This document shows, piece by piece, positions 16,633 to 25,944 of a stretch of 64,000 bases of DNA. Location: positions 1-64,000 of the forward strand of contig NZ_BAGG01000009.1 in assembly GCF_000308695.1 (NCBI RefSeq), written 5' to 3'. Below the pieces are notes generated by a model that searched no databases, was not told the DNA's origin, and saw nothing but the letters and a program-made list of their open reading frames with translations. Every line of letters begins with the position of its first letter. Within the stretch, counting starts at the first letter, position 1. The position numbers were made by a program, and so were the translations under genes. Source of the DNA: Nocardia takedensis NBRC 100417. GTDB lineage: Bacteria; Actinomycetota; Actinomycetes; Mycobacteriales; Mycobacteriaceae.

Positions 16633-17973
16633 TCAGCGCTTGTGCCCCGCGGGCGGCAACTGCGGCAGGACTTGGGCGCGCAGCCACCCGTCCCACAGCG
16701 GACGCAGGGACGCGCGGGTGTAGTGCCCGGCCAGATCGGTGAACTCCTCGGCGTCGACCGAGGCGTGCCGGTAGCGGGAGGTCCAGTCGCGCAGCAGGTC
16801 GAAGAAGGCGCTGTCGCCGAGTTCCAGGCGCAGCGCGTGCAGGGTGAGCGCGCCGCGCTTGTAGACCCGGTCGTCGAACATGCGCGCGGGCCCGGGATCG
16901 CCGACGACGAGGTCCTGCGGTTGCCGCGACAGGTTCTGGCGCGCGGCCCTGGCCTGTTGGTCGGCGGTCGGACCGCCGGAAGCCTCCGACCAGATCCATT
17001 CGGCGTAACAGGCGAAACCCTCGTGCAACCAGATGTCGCGCCACCGGCGGATGGTGAGGCTGTTGCCGAACCACTGGTGGGCCAGTTCGTGGGCGACCAG
17101 TCGTTCCGAACCGCGCCTGCCGTCGCAGTGGTTCGCGCCGAACACCGAGATCCCCTGGGCCTCGATGGGGATCTCCAGGTCGTCGTCGGTGACGGCGACG
17201 GTGTAGGCCCCGAAGGGGTACGGGCCGAACTTCTCGGCGAACACCTCCATCATCTGCGGTTGCCGCGCGAAATCGTGCTCGAAGGCGGCGCGCAGACGCG
17301 GCGGCACCACCGCGTGCATCGGGACCCGCGCGTGCGGGGAGCCGACCCGGTAGCGGCGATAGGGCCCGATCTGGATGGTCGCCAGGTAGCTGGCCATCGG
17401 CTCGGGTTGGTCGTAGATCCAGGTGGTCTGACTGGCTTTGGTCTGCTTGCCGACCAGAGCCCCGTTGGCCAGCGCGTAGTACGGGGTGTCGGTGGTGATC
17501 GCGATCCGGTAGCTGGCCTTGGAACTCGGGTGGTCGTCACACGGGAACCAGGAGGCCGCGCCGTTGGGCTGACTGGCCACCAGCGAGCCCTCCGACAGTT
17601 CCTCCCAGCCGACCTCGCCCCACGGCCCGCGCACCGGCTTGGGCACGCCGCTGTACTGGATCAGCAGCGCGAGCACGCCGCCCGCCGGAATCCGCTGCTG
17701 CGGAGTGACGACCAGCTTGCCGCGCTGGTGGGTGTACTTGGCCGCCTTCGCCCCGTTGACGAAAACCTTGGACACGACCAGCGATTGGGACAGGTCGAAG
17801 GCGAAGCGGGGACGCACCTCGGTGGTGACCGCCGTCAGCTCGGCCCGACCCGAGAGTCGGTTGCTGGCGACCTTGTAGGTCAGCGCCAACTCGTAGCGCG
17901 ACACCCGGTAGCCGCGGTTCCCGTTCTGGGGTAGGTATTCGTCGATGGGCGCGTCGTAGAACTTGCTCGCCAT
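16633..17973 (-). CDS. M1-family zinc metallopeptidase (aminopeptidase)
   Basis: A 446-residue M1 peptidase consisting of the N-terminal beta domain and the catalytic domain, without the long C-terminal helical domain of full aminopeptidase N. The zinc site is 'VAHELAHQWFGNSL' with the third ligand Glu in 'WLHEGFACYAEW'. In place of the GxMEN exopeptidase motif it has 'IEAQGIS', so strict aminopeptidase activity is not assured. The ATG at 17973 overlaps the TGA of the NRPS-like gene by one base (TGATG), so the two are translated together. No signal peptide is seen. Confidence 0.9.
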   Translation of the reverse strand: MASKFYDAPIDEYLPQNGNRGYRVSRYELALTYKVASNRLSGRAELTAVTTEVRPRFAFDLSQSLVVSKVFVNGAKAAKYTHQRGKLVVTPQQRIPAGGVLALLIQYSGVPKPVRGPWGEVGWEELSEGSLVASQPNGAASWFPCDDHPSSKASYRIAITTDTPYYALANGALVGKQTKASQTTWIYDQPEPMASYLATIQIGPYRRYRVGSPHARVPMHAVVPPRLRAAFEHDFARQPQMMEVFAEKFGPYPFGAYTVAVTDDDLEIPIEAQGISVFGANHCDGRRGSERLVAHELAHQWFGNSLTIRRWRDIWLHEGFACYAEWIWSEASGGPTADQQARAARQNLSRQPQDLVVGDPGPARMFDDRVYKRGALTLHALRLELGDSAFFDLLRDWTSRYRHASVDAEEFTDLAGHYTRASLRPLWDGWLRAQVLPQLPPAGHKR

Positions 17974-20900
17974 CAACGTGTCGCTTTCGTCGCTTCCGGT
18001 TCGGCCGCGGGGGAGACCGGACTCGTCCACGGCGCGATCGGATTTCCCCACCAGCGCGTGGACGGCGGGACGGCGTCGCCGCGCATCACCAGCGAGGCGG
18101 GGCCGATGGTGGCGCCGGCGCCGATCACCGCCGCGGGCAACGCGACACAGTGCGGACCGAGGGTCGCGCCCGCGCCCAGGGTGACGGTGTCCATCGCCAT
18201 GATCCGATCGTGGAACAGGTGGGTCTGCACGACGCAGCCGCGTTCCACGGTCGCGCCGTCACCGAGTGTCACCAGGTCTGCCTCCGGAAGCCAGTAGGAC
18301 TCGCACCATACCCCGCGGCCGATGCGCGCGCCGAGTCCGCGCAACCACAGGTTCAGCACGGGTGTACCCGTCGCGGCGCGCGCGAACCAGGGGGCCGCGA
18401 CCGTTTCCACGAAGGTGTCGGCAACCTCGTTGCGCCACACGAACGAGCTCCACAGCGGATGTTCCTCGGCCCGGATCCGGCCGACCAGCAACCATTTCGC
18501 GGCCACCGCGCTGCCGCAGGCGACCGCGCCCGCGGCCAGCAGCACCACACCGCTGAGCAACGCGGTGGGCAGGTGACCGAGCGTCTGCGCCAGCCACGCC
18601 AGCGTGAACAGCACGCCGAGGCCGATGGCGAAGGTCACCAGGACCGGGATCAGTCGGCAGGTCTCCACGATCGCGCGGGCGATGCGCAGGCGTGGCGGCG
18701 GATCGAAGGTGCGTTCGGCGCCGGACTTCTCCGAGGCCCGGCGCAGCCGCACCGGCGGGCTGCCCAGCCACGACGAGCCCGCCTTCGCCTTGGTCGGCGC
18801 GGCCGAGAGCACCGCGACCAGACCGTTCTTCGGGACCCGCCGCCCCGGCGCGGTCATGCCGGAATTGCCGAGGAACGCGCGCTTGCCGACCTTGGCCTCG
18901 CCGATGTGCAGCCAGCCGCCGCCCAATTCGTAACTGGCGATCATGGTGTCGTCGGCGAGGAAGGCCCCGTCGGCGACGGTGGTGAACTTGGGCAGCAGCA
19001 GCACCGTCGACGCCTCGACCGATTTGCCGACCTTCGCGCCGAGCAGGCGCAGCCAGATCGGGGTGAGCAGGCTGGCGTAGAGCGGGAACAGGAAGGTGCG
19101 CGCGGAGTCGAGCAGGCGTTCGGTGGCCCACGCCTGCCAGCCGATCCGGCTGCGCACCGGGTGGTACCCCTCGCGCAGGCCGATGCTGAACAGGCGCACC
19201 GCGACGATCGTGATCGCCGCGTAGACGGCCAGACTCAGCAGCGTCGCCACCGGCAGGATGGCGAAGGCGCGACCCAGCCCTGCGGTGAGCGTCGCGGTGT
19301 CGCGGATCCACCACGCGATGAACACACCGCCCGCGGCCAGTCCGAGCACGGGCACCGCGGCCAGCACCATCGAGGTGACGCCGAAGATCGCGATCCAGTG
19401 CGTCGCGCGCGCGGGCGAGTGGTCGGGCCAGCGGTGCCGGGCCTTGCCGACCTTCACCGCGGGCGAACCCGCCCATTCCTGATCGGCCTTGACCTTGCCG
19501 CTGACCGCCGAACCCGGCGCGATCTCGGCGTTCTTGCCGATCCTCGTGCCGGGCAGCAGGATCGAGCGCGAACCGACCACCGCGCCGGGGCCGATGACGA
19601 TCGGGCCGATGTGCACCAGGTCGCCGTCGATCCAGTAGCCGGACAGGTCGACCTCGGGTTCGACGCTGCATCCGTCGCCGAGTTCGAGCATGCCGGTGAC
19701 CGGCGGCAGGGTGTGCAGGTCGACGCCGCGTCCGATCTTCGCGCCCAACATCCGCGCGAACGGCACCATCCACGGCGCGCCCGACAGGTTCTCCGCGCCG
19801 CTGGCCTCGGACAGTCGCACGGCCGCCCACAGGCGCAGGTGTTCGCGTCCGCCGCGCGGATAACTGCCGGGTTCGATGCCCGTCAGCAGGGTCCACGCGC
19901 CCAGCACGCACAGCGTCATCCGGCCCGGCGGGGTGATGAACAGCACGAACGCCGCCAGCGCCCACCACCAGGACAGGTGCGGCAGCCACGGCAGCGAGCC
20001 GGACCAGGCCGCGACATTGCCGACGGTGGCCAGCCAGGTCAGCCACTGCAAGCCGGTGAGAGTGGTCAGCGGGACGGTGGCCAGCACTTGGAACAGTTGC
20101 GCGCGCAGCGGGGTGGGCCGCACGTGCCGGTCCTCGACGGCCGCCACGGGGGCGCTGTCGTCCAGGTAGGCGGCCAGCGCGCCGAGGCGGGGATGGTCGT
20201 AGAGGTCGGCGACCGCGACGCGCGGATACCGTTCGCGCAGCGCGGCGACCAACTGCGCGGCGGCCAGCGAGCCGCCGCCGACGTCGAAGAAATCGGTGTC
20301 GGGGCTGGTGACCTCCGCGCCGAGGATCGAATCCCACAGGCCCGCCACCCACTGCGCGGTGGGGCTCAGCCCGGCCTCGGCGTCGATGTCCTTGCGCTTG
20401 GGCAGCGGCCAGGGCAGCGCGTCGCGGTCGACCTTGCCGGAGGTCCGGGTCGGCAGTTCGGCGACCACGGCCAGACGCGGCACCATCGGCGCGGGCAGTT
20501 GTTCGGCGAGCAGGTCGCGGGCGGCCTTGACGTCGTAGTCGGGTTCCGGGCCCGCCAGGTAGCCGACCAGGATCTTGTTGCCCGCCTTGGTGGTGCGGAT
20601 CGCGGTCGCCGCGCCGGTGACGCCGGGCAGGTGTTGCAGGGCGTTGTCGATCTCGCCGAGTTCGATGCGGCGGCCGCCGATCTTGATCTGGTCGTCGGCG
20701 CGGCCGAGGAAGATCAGTCCCGCGCTCTCGTTGCGCACCAGATCACCGCTGCGGTAGGCGCGCTCCCAGCCGAGCGAGGGCAGCGGGGCGTACTTCTCGG
20801 CGTCCTTCGCGGGGTCGAGATAACGGGCCAGACCGACGCCGCCGATGACCAGTTCCCCGGATTCGCCCTCGCCCACCGGGTTTCCGGCGGCGTCGACCAC

Positions 20901-21926
20901 GGCCAGGTCCCAGCCGTCCAGCGGCAGGCCGATCCGTACCGGCCAGTCACCGGTGAGCAGGGCGGCGCAGGCGACCACGGTGGCTTCGGTGGGGCCGTAG
21001 GTGTTCCACACCTCGCGGTCCTCGGTCCCGGCGAGACGTTCGGCCAGTTCGGGCGGCACCGCCTCGCCGCCGAAGATCAGCAGGCGCACCGGGTCGAGGG
21101 CCTCGGCGGGCCAGGTGGCCGCCAGGGTCGGCACCGTGGAGACGACGCTGATCTCCCGGCGGACCAGCCACGGCCCGAGATCGGCGCCGGTGCGCACCAG
21201 CGCGCGGGGCGCGGGGACCAGGCACGCGCCGTTGCGCCAGGCCAGCCACATCTCCTCGCAGGAGGCGTCGAAGGCCACCGACAGACCGGCCAACACCCGG
21301 TCCTCGGGGCCGATCGGCGCGTCGGGCAGGAACAGGCGGGCCTCGGCGTCGACGAAGGCCGCGGCGTTGCGATGGGTGACCGCGACGCCCTTGGGGGTGC
21401 CGGTGGAACCGGAGGTGAAGATGATCCACGCGTCGTCGCCCGGGTCCGGCGATGCCGTGCCGATCTCGGCCGCGGGGCGCTCGGGATCGGTGATCTCGAT
21501 CCCGTCGCCGGTGACGACCGCGCTGACCTTCGCCTCGCCGAACACCAGTCTGGCGCGTTCGTCGGGATCGTCGGCGTCGACGGGGACGTAGGCGGCGCCC
21601 GCGTGCAGGACCGCGAGAATCGTGACGTACAACTCGTAGCCGCCCGACGGCATCCGCACGCCGACGCGGTCGCCCGCGCGCACGCCCGCCTCGGCCAGTC
21701 GGGCGACGGCGTCATCGATCTCGGCGAGCAGTTCGGCGTAGGTCAGGACGTTGTCGCCGTCATCGATCGCGGCGGCGTCGGGGTAGGTCAGCGCGGTGTC
21801 GGCGAGGATGTCGACCAGGGTGCGCACGGGTGCGGCGAGGTCGCCGCGTTGCAGCGGATCGGTCCGGGGCGACTCGGCGTCCGCGGAGTCCGCTCCGGTC
21901 GCGGTATCGATCTGCGGATGCGGCAT
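17973..21926 (-). CDS. Pls/PosA-type NRPS-like protein: adenylation, carrier, membrane LbetaH domains
   Basis: A 1317-residue protein. An adenylation domain fills residues 20-515, with A3 'FTSGSTGTPKG' (near 169), A5 'NTYGPTEATV', A7 'YRSGDLV' and A10 'TSGKVDRDALP' with the catalytic Lys near 497. A carrier domain follows with Ser near 551 in 'DVGGGSLAAAQL'. The rest alternates membrane helices with three hexapeptide-repeat (left-handed beta-helix) segments near 745-830, 990-1080 and 1225-1300, as in epsilon-poly-lysine synthetase Pls and PosA relatives. No condensation or thioesterase domain is present. The product is not known; it may link one amino acid repeatedly or to a surface acceptor. 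The ATG at 21926 was chosen for its AGGA site. Confidence 0.85.
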   Translation of the reverse strand: MPHPQIDTATGADSADAESPRTDPLQRGDLAAPVRTLVDILADTALTYPDAAAIDDGDNVLTYAELLAEIDDAVARLAEAGVRAGDRVGVRMPSGGYELYVTILAVLHAGAAYVPVDADDPDERARLVFGEAKVSAVVTGDGIEITDPERPAAEIGTASPDPGDDAWIIFTSGSTGTPKGVAVTHRNAAAFVDAEARLFLPDAPIGPEDRVLAGLSVAFDASCEEMWLAWRNGACLVPAPRALVRTGADLGPWLVRREISVVSTVPTLAATWPAEALDPVRLLIFGGEAVPPELAERLAGTEDREVWNTYGPTEATVVACAALLTGDWPVRIGLPLDGWDLAVVDAAGNPVGEGESGELVIGGVGLARYLDPAKDAEKYAPLPSLGWERAYRSGDLVRNESAGLIFLGRADDQIKIGGRRIELGEIDNALQHLPGVTGAATAIRTTKAGNKILVGYLAGPEPDYDVKAARDLLAEQLPAPMVPRLAVVAELPTRTSGKVDRDALPWPLPKRKDIDAEAGLSPTAQWVAGLWDSILGAEVTSPDTDFFDVGGGSLAAAQLVAALRERYPRVAVADLYDHPRLGALAAYLDDSAPVAAVEDRHVRPTPLRAQLFQVLATVPLTTLTGLQWLTWLATVGNVAAWSGSLPWLPHLSWWWALAAFVLFITPPGRMTLCVLGAWTLLTGIEPGSYPRGGREHLRLWAAVRLSEASGAENLSGAPWMVPFARMLGAKIGRGVDLHTLPPVTGMLELGDGCSVEPEVDLSGYWIDGDLVHIGPIVIGPGAVVGSRSILLPGTRIGKNAEIAPGSAVSGKVKADQEWAGSPAVKVGKARHRWPDHSPARATHWIAIFGVTSMVLAAVPVLGLAAGGVFIAWWIRDTATLTAGLGRAFAILPVATLLSLAVYAAITIVAVRLFSIGLREGYHPVRSRIGWQAWATERLLDSARTFLFPLYASLLTPIWLRLLGAKVGKSVEASTVLLLPKFTTVADGAFLADDTMIASYELGGGWLHIGEAKVGKRAFLGNSGMTAPGRRVPKNGLVAVLSAAPTKAKAGSSWLGSPPVRLRRASEKSGAERTFDPPPRLRIARAIVETCRLIPVLVTFAIGLGVLFTLAWLAQTLGHLPTALLSGVVLLAAGAVACGSAVAAKWLLVGRIRAEEHPLWSSFVWRNEVADTFVETVAAPWFARAATGTPVLNLWLRGLGARIGRGVWCESYWLPEADLVTLGDGATVERGCVVQTHLFHDRIMAMDTVTLGAGATLGPHCVALPAAVIGAGATIGPASLVMRGDAVPPSTRWWGNPIAPWTSPVSPAAEPEATKATR

Positions 21927-22149
21927 GACGTCCTGCCCACCTCTCATTGACCCGACCGACCTTCACCGTTGTTGTTCCACACGAGGGTTACCAGCGGGCA
22001 AACACGCCGGTAGACCGACTGTCCACGGTACCCGGGGTACCGGGAGAAGCCGCGCCGCAAGGCTCGGCCGGCCAGGGTTTCGTCCTCACCGAGCGCCTCG
22101 AGGGCGAACCGGAAGGTGGTTGACAGCTCCTCGGTGCGTCTGTCACTCT

Positions 22150-22270
22150 CTGATCAGGTCATGAGTACCAGCGTCAAGCCCCGGCTAGCTGGTCGGCAAC
22201 CCTCCTCCGCGGCGGGGTGCTCCGGGTGACGACCGGGCCGTAGCCCGACCGGGTACGGCAAGCGCGGACT
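22150..22270 (+). promoter_or_regulatory. SAM-IV riboswitch
   Basis: The leader of the class V aminotransferase gene contains, in order, ggtcatgagt, cagcgtcaagccccggct, gctggtcggcaaccctcc, ccgcggcggggtgctccggg and tgacgacc, which is the conserved core of the actinobacterial SAM-IV aptamer (ggtc 22157-22160 pairs with gacc 22230-22233). A further stem (gggc/gccc) lies 3' of P1, as in the class. SAM-IV elements bind S-adenosylmethionine and normally reduce expression of sulfur or methionine genes. Confidence 0.85.
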
Positions 22271-22315
22271 CGATGAATTCCCACGTGACGAGTCCCTGGA
22301 CCGATGGGATCCGTG

Positions 22316-23632
22316 ATGACCACCGTTGCCGATCAGACCTGTACCGCTCTCGCTCGCGTGTCGGGTGACGACCTGCGCGTGCCGCTCGTGCAGGGCGGGA
22401 CGGCCGAGTACGCCAACTTCGACTACGCGGCGAGCGCCCCCGCCCTCGCGGCGGTCACCGACCGCATCGCGCAACTGCTGCCCTACTACGCCAGCGTGCA
22501 CCGCGGCGCGGGCTACGCCTCCCGGATCTCCACGGAATGCTATGAGTCCGCACGTGATTCGGTGCGCGAGTTCGTCGGCGCCGCCGACGACCAGGTGGTC
22601 GTGTTCACCCGCAACACCACCGACGCGCTGAGCCTGCTGTCGACCTGCGTACCCGGCGACACCGTGGTCCTCGACACCGAACATCACGCGAATTTCCTGC
22701 CGTGGCTGCGCAACGGCCGCCGGGTGGTGCCCGCCGCCGACACCCTGGACGAGACGATCGGCCGGATCGTCGCCGAACTGTGCGCGAAACCGGCCGCGCT
22801 GCTGGCGATCACGGGTGCGTCCAACGTCACCGGCGAGGTGCTGCCGATCGAACGACTGGCCCGGGTGGCCCACGACTGCGGCGCCCGCATCCTGGTCGAC
22901 GCCGCGCAGTTGGCCCCGCACCGCCGCATCGATCTGCGCGCGGCGGGCGTCGACTACCTGGCCTTCTCCGGGCACAAGCTCTACGCGCCGTTCGGCGCGG
23001 GCGTGCTGGTGGGCCGGCGTGACTGGCTCGACCAGGCCGATCCCTACCTGCCCGGCGGCGGCGCGGTGGTCGAGGTCGGCGTCGAGACGACGAAATGGGC
23101 CTGCGCGCCGCAGCGCCACGAGGGCGGGTCGCCGAACGTGCTGGGCGTGGCCGCGCTGGCCGCGGCCTGCGAGGCGCTGGCCGCCATCGATCCCGAGGCG
23201 CTGGCCGCGCACGAGCACCTGCTGGCCGAGCGGTTGCGCACCGGCCTGAGCGCGGTGCCCGGTGTGAGTCTGCTGCGGGTGTGGTCCGACAGCCCCGATT
23301 CGGTCGGCATCGTCGCGTTCACCCTCGACGGTTTCGAACCCGGTCACGTCGCCGCCTACCTGTCGGCCGAACACGGCATCGGCGTGCGCGACGGCCGCTT
23401 CTGCGCCCACCCCCTGCTGGCCCGTCTCGGCATCGACGGCGCGCTGCGCGCCAGCATCGGCCTCGGCACCGACTCCGCCGACGTCGACCGCCTGATCGAG
23501 GCGATCACCACCCTCGTCGCCACCGGCCCCGACTGGAACTACGCCCGCACCGACGGCCACTGGAACCCCACCCCCGAAACCCGCCCCCTCACCCCCGGCC
23601 CCGAAGGCGCAGCCCCCTGCACCATCGCCTGA
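22316..23632 (+). CDS. Aminotransferase class V (cysteine desulfurase/SufS-like)
   Basis: A 438-residue fold-type I PLP enzyme. The PLP lysine is K221 in 'FSGHKLYAPFGAGVL', preceded by 'ILVDAAQLAPH' (PLP-binding Asp) and 'ITGASNVTGEVLPI'. The overall plan is that of cysteine desulfurase/selenocysteine lyase relatives, but the catalytic Cys loop of SufS is not evident, so a C-S lyase or other beta-elimination role is equally possible. The SAM-IV riboswitch just upstream argues for sulfur amino acid metabolism. The ATG at 22316 is favoured; an ATG at 22304 and GTG at 22313 are in frame. Confidence 0.8.
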   Translation: MTTVADQTCTALARVSGDDLRVPLVQGGTAEYANFDYAASAPALAAVTDRIAQLLPYYASVHRGAGYASRISTECYESARDSVREFVGAADDQVVVFTRNTTDALSLLSTCVPGDTVVLDTEHHANFLPWLRNGRRVVPAADTLDETIGRIVAELCAKPAALLAITGASNVTGEVLPIERLARVAHDCGARILVDAAQLAPHRRIDLRAAGVDYLAFSGHKLYAPFGAGVLVGRRDWLDQADPYLPGGGAVVEVGVETTKWACAPQRHEGGSPNVLGVAALAAACEALAAIDPEALAAHEHLLAERLRTGLSAVPGVSLLRVWSDSPDSVGIVAFTLDGFEPGHVAAYLSAEHGIGVRDGRFCAHPLLARLGIDGALRASIGLGTDSADVDRLIEAITTLVATGPDWNYARTDGHWNPTPETRPLTPGPEGAAPCTIA

Positions 23633-23705
23633 CCGTCGCCGTATCGGGCGCGACGCCCGATACACTCGGCCGGAATCGACAACCGTATCGAGGGTGGGTA
23701 TCGCG

Positions 23706-24305
23706 ATGACTGTATTGCCCGCCTGGGCCGCCGATCCGGGCGCTCTGGTGATCTCCGAAGCGAGCTACGACGCACTGCCCGAGGAGGTGCGCGGCCAGAT
23801 CGAAGTCATCGACGGCCACGTGTTGTTCTGCCGCAGCGGGAGTCTGCAACACAACAATGTCGCCAGGCGACTGGCCAACCACTTGGAGGCCGCGCGTCCG
23901 GACGAGCCGTGTACCGGAGTGGTCACCGACTTCGAGATGCACTACCTCCACGGGCGACCGGGCAGCCCCGGATTCTCGTTCCGGCGTCCCGACGTCGCGC
24001 TGCACCGATGCCTGGACGAGGACCGGAAACTGACGACCGAGGATGTCCTCTTGGTGGCCGAGGTGGTGTCACCCGGATCGGAGTACACCGACACCGTCGA
24101 CAAACGTGCGGAGTACGCCCACGAGGGCATTCCGATCTATCTGGTCGTCCACCTCGACGCCGAGCGGCGGGTGAAGATCATCCAGGAGTATCGGCTCGAC
24201 TGGGCCAGTCGCAGCTACCGACTGGCCGAGACGCATCAGGACTCGTTGCGGCTGACCGGCCCCTTTCCGGTCGATATCCCGTTCAAGGTGCTGGATCAGG
24301 GCTGA
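23706..24305 (+). CDS. Uma2-family (DUF820) putative restriction-endonuclease-fold protein
   Basis: A 199-residue protein with the PD-(D/E)XK-type plan of the Uma2 family: 'YDALPEEVRGQIEVIDGHVL' near the N terminus, 'RRPDVALHR' with the acidic metal ligand, then 'VLLVAEVVSPGSEYTDTVDK' holding the E-V-SP core and downstream Lys, and 'GIPIYLVVHLD'. Family members are very numerous in actinobacteria and cyanobacteria and their biological role is unresolved. The ATG at 23706 has GAGGGTGGG upstream. Confidence 0.85.
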   Translation: MTVLPAWAADPGALVISEASYDALPEEVRGQIEVIDGHVLFCRSGSLQHNNVARRLANHLEAARPDEPCTGVVTDFEMHYLHGRPGSPGFSFRRPDVALHRCLDEDRKLTTEDVLLVAEVVSPGSEYTDTVDKRAEYAHEGIPIYLVVHLDAERRVKIIQEYRLDWASRSYRLAETHQDSLRLTGPFPVDIPFKVLDQG

Positions 24306-24310
24306 GGGGG

Positions 24311-24862
24311 TTATTCGTCGAGGGGGGTGGGGCGGTGGTAGCGGCCGTTGTAGTAGAGGAGGGGGGCGGCGGCGGGTTCGTCGGTGGTGTCGTCGTGGAC
24401 TCGGGTGACCAGGCCGACGACGAAGGTGTGGTCGCCGAGGGGGATGAGGCGGTCGACGGCGGCGCGGACCCAGATGGGGGTGCCGTGCAGGACGGGTTCG
24501 CCGGTGTCCAGCGCGGACCACAGGGAGCGGTCGCTGAAGCGTTCCGCGGCGGTGCGGGAGAACCGTTTGGCCAGGTCGTGCTGGTGTTCGCCGAGGAAGT
24601 GGATGACCACCGAGCGCGCGCCGAGCATGGCGTCCAGGCTCGAGGAGGTGTGGGCGATGTTGAACGAGACCAGCGGCGGGTGCAGCGACAGCGACGCGAA
24701 CGAGGTCGCGGTGAAGCCGACCGGGCCGTTGCCCGAATCCAGGGTGACGACGGTGACGCCCGCGGGGTAGCGGCGCATCGAGGCCCGGTAGAGCTCGGCG
24801 GTGATCCCGCTCGGGTCGTCCGGGATCGGGAGATCGGTCTCGGGCCGTGGTGCTTCGGTCAC
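24311..24862 (-). CDS. Flavin reductase family protein
   Basis: A 183-residue FMN-binding split-barrel of the flavin reductase-like family (HsaB/HpaC type). The core '[14 protein letters not shown]', '[20 protein letters not shown]' and '[17 protein letters not shown]' are typical of short-chain NAD(P)H:flavin oxidoreductases that feed reduced flavin to a monooxygenase. No monooxygenase gene is adjacent, so the partner is unknown. It converges with the Uma2 gene and lies 21 bp downstream of the YbaK-like gene on the same strand. Confidence 0.85.
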   Translation of the reverse strand: MTEAPRPETDLPIPDDPSGITAELYRASMRRYPAGVTVVTLDSGNGPVGFTATSFASLSLHPPLVSFNIAHTSSSLDAMLGARSVVIHFLGEHQHDLAKRFSRTAAERFSDRSLWSALDTGEPVLHGTPIWVRAAVDRLIPLGDHTFVVGLVTRVHDDTTDEPAAAPLLYYNGRYHRPTPLDE

Positions 24863-24883
24863 GTGACCAAAACTACGCCGGAT

Positions 24884-25360
24884 TCAGTCGACGTCGAGGG
24901 GGAGGCCCGCGGTGATTCGCACCAGTTCGCGAAAGGATGTGCGGAAGATCGTGTTCGGGTGTCCGCCCGCCGCCCAGACCTCGCGGTACGCGGCCAGGGC
25001 GTTGTCCACCCAGGTCGGCAGGTTGGTGGGGTGGCCGACCGGTGCGATGCCGCCCAGCGGTTGGCCGGTGACTTCGCGCGCCAGGCGGGCGGGGGCGGGG
25101 GCGAGCGTGCCTTCGAGTCGTTCGCCGGTGCGCGGCAGGTCGACTTGGTGCGCGCCGGAGACCAGCAGCAGCACCGGGTCGTCGTCGAGCAGGAACACCA
25201 GCGATTTGGTGATGGCGCCCACGTCGACGCCGAGCGCTTTGGCGGCGTCCTCGGCGGTGTGGGTGGCCTCGGGTTGGCTGACGATGACCCCGTGGTGGCC
25301 GCGCGCGATCAAGGTATCGGAGACCCGGCACGCGACCGGTGGTAACGACGCCCTGCGCAT
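24884..25360 (-). CDS. YbaK/EbsC-family aminoacyl-tRNA deacylase-like protein
   Basis: A 158-residue single-domain protein of the YbaK/ProX editing family. 'AEDAAKALGVDVGAITKSLV' carries the conserved Lys, 'LLLVSGAHQVDL' the central strand, and 'GQPLGGIAPVGHP' the GGxxPxGH loop. Free-standing members hydrolyse mischarged Cys-tRNA(Pro) or Ala-tRNA. It probably shares a transcript with the flavin reductase gene downstream. Confidence 0.85.
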   Translation of the reverse strand: MRRASLPPVACRVSDTLIARGHHGVIVSQPEATHTAEDAAKALGVDVGAITKSLVFLLDDDPVLLLVSGAHQVDLPRTGERLEGTLAPAPARLAREVTGQPLGGIAPVGHPTNLPTWVDNALAAYREVWAAGGHPNTIFRTSFRELVRITAGLPLDVD

Positions 25361-25407
25361 GGCACCAGGGTAGAGCGGCGTGGGCGCGCGTGTCCGGTGT
25401 TACGGTG

Positions 25408-25728
25408 TCAGTAGTCGGGATAGCCGGCTTCGGGACCCAGCATCCGGTCGATCCTGATCCGGGTGACGCGGCCGAGTTCGGTGATCGTGCGTCGCGAGAG
25501 TTGTTCGGCGGGAACGGAGTCCAGCGCGCGTTCCAGGTCGGCGGGGGACAGCGCCAGCAGTTCGAGGTCGGCGTCGGTGAGTAGTGCGTCGCGGTCGGCG
25601 TAGGGGCGCGCGCCGGCGAGGGTGATCGCCCAGGTGACGTTTCCGCAGCACGCGTAGAGCGCGTGGACGGCACGGCCGTGCGGCAGGGTGTTGAAGCGGT
25701 CGAGCCCGATCCCTCGATGAATCAGCAC
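25408..25728 (-). CDS. OHCU decarboxylase-like protein, internally shortened
   Basis: A 106-residue protein whose start 'GLDRFNTLPHGRAVHALYAC', continuing 'CGNVTWAITLAGARPYADRD', matches the N-terminal part of 2-oxo-4-hydroxy-4-carboxy-5-ureidoimidazoline decarboxylase, and whose end 'PAEQLSRRTITELGRVTRIR' matches its C-terminal helix. The normal middle, with the 'HPRIG' loop and catalytic His and Glu (family about 165 residues), is missing. It may be non-catalytic or have a different activity. No other ureide pathway gene is nearby. Confidence 0.65.
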   Translation of the reverse strand: MLIHRGIGLDRFNTLPHGRAVHALYACCGNVTWAITLAGARPYADRDALLTDADLELLALSPADLERALDSVPAEQLSRRTITELGRVTRIRIDRMLGPEAGYPDY

Positions 25729-25944
25729 GGCGTTTCTCCGAACCGGTGGCGTGGATTAGCTGACGCGTAGATTGTGGCGTTCGCGCAGGTCCGGGAGCTA
25801 CTGCGCCACACCGAATTAGCATGATGTTTATCTGTGTGCGACACGATTCGCCGAGGTGGTGCCCGGTGCGGGGGGTGAGCGGGCGCGCGGTCCGGTTCCG
25901 GGGATACCGGGACCGGGTCGGGACGGTCTCGATACGCTGTACAA

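Noticed and set aside
18150-21950. 1266-codon plus-strand frame opposite the NRPS-like gene
   Set aside because: It is the complement-strand shadow of a high-GC gene, with no domain pattern; the minus strand carries all adenylation and carrier motifs.
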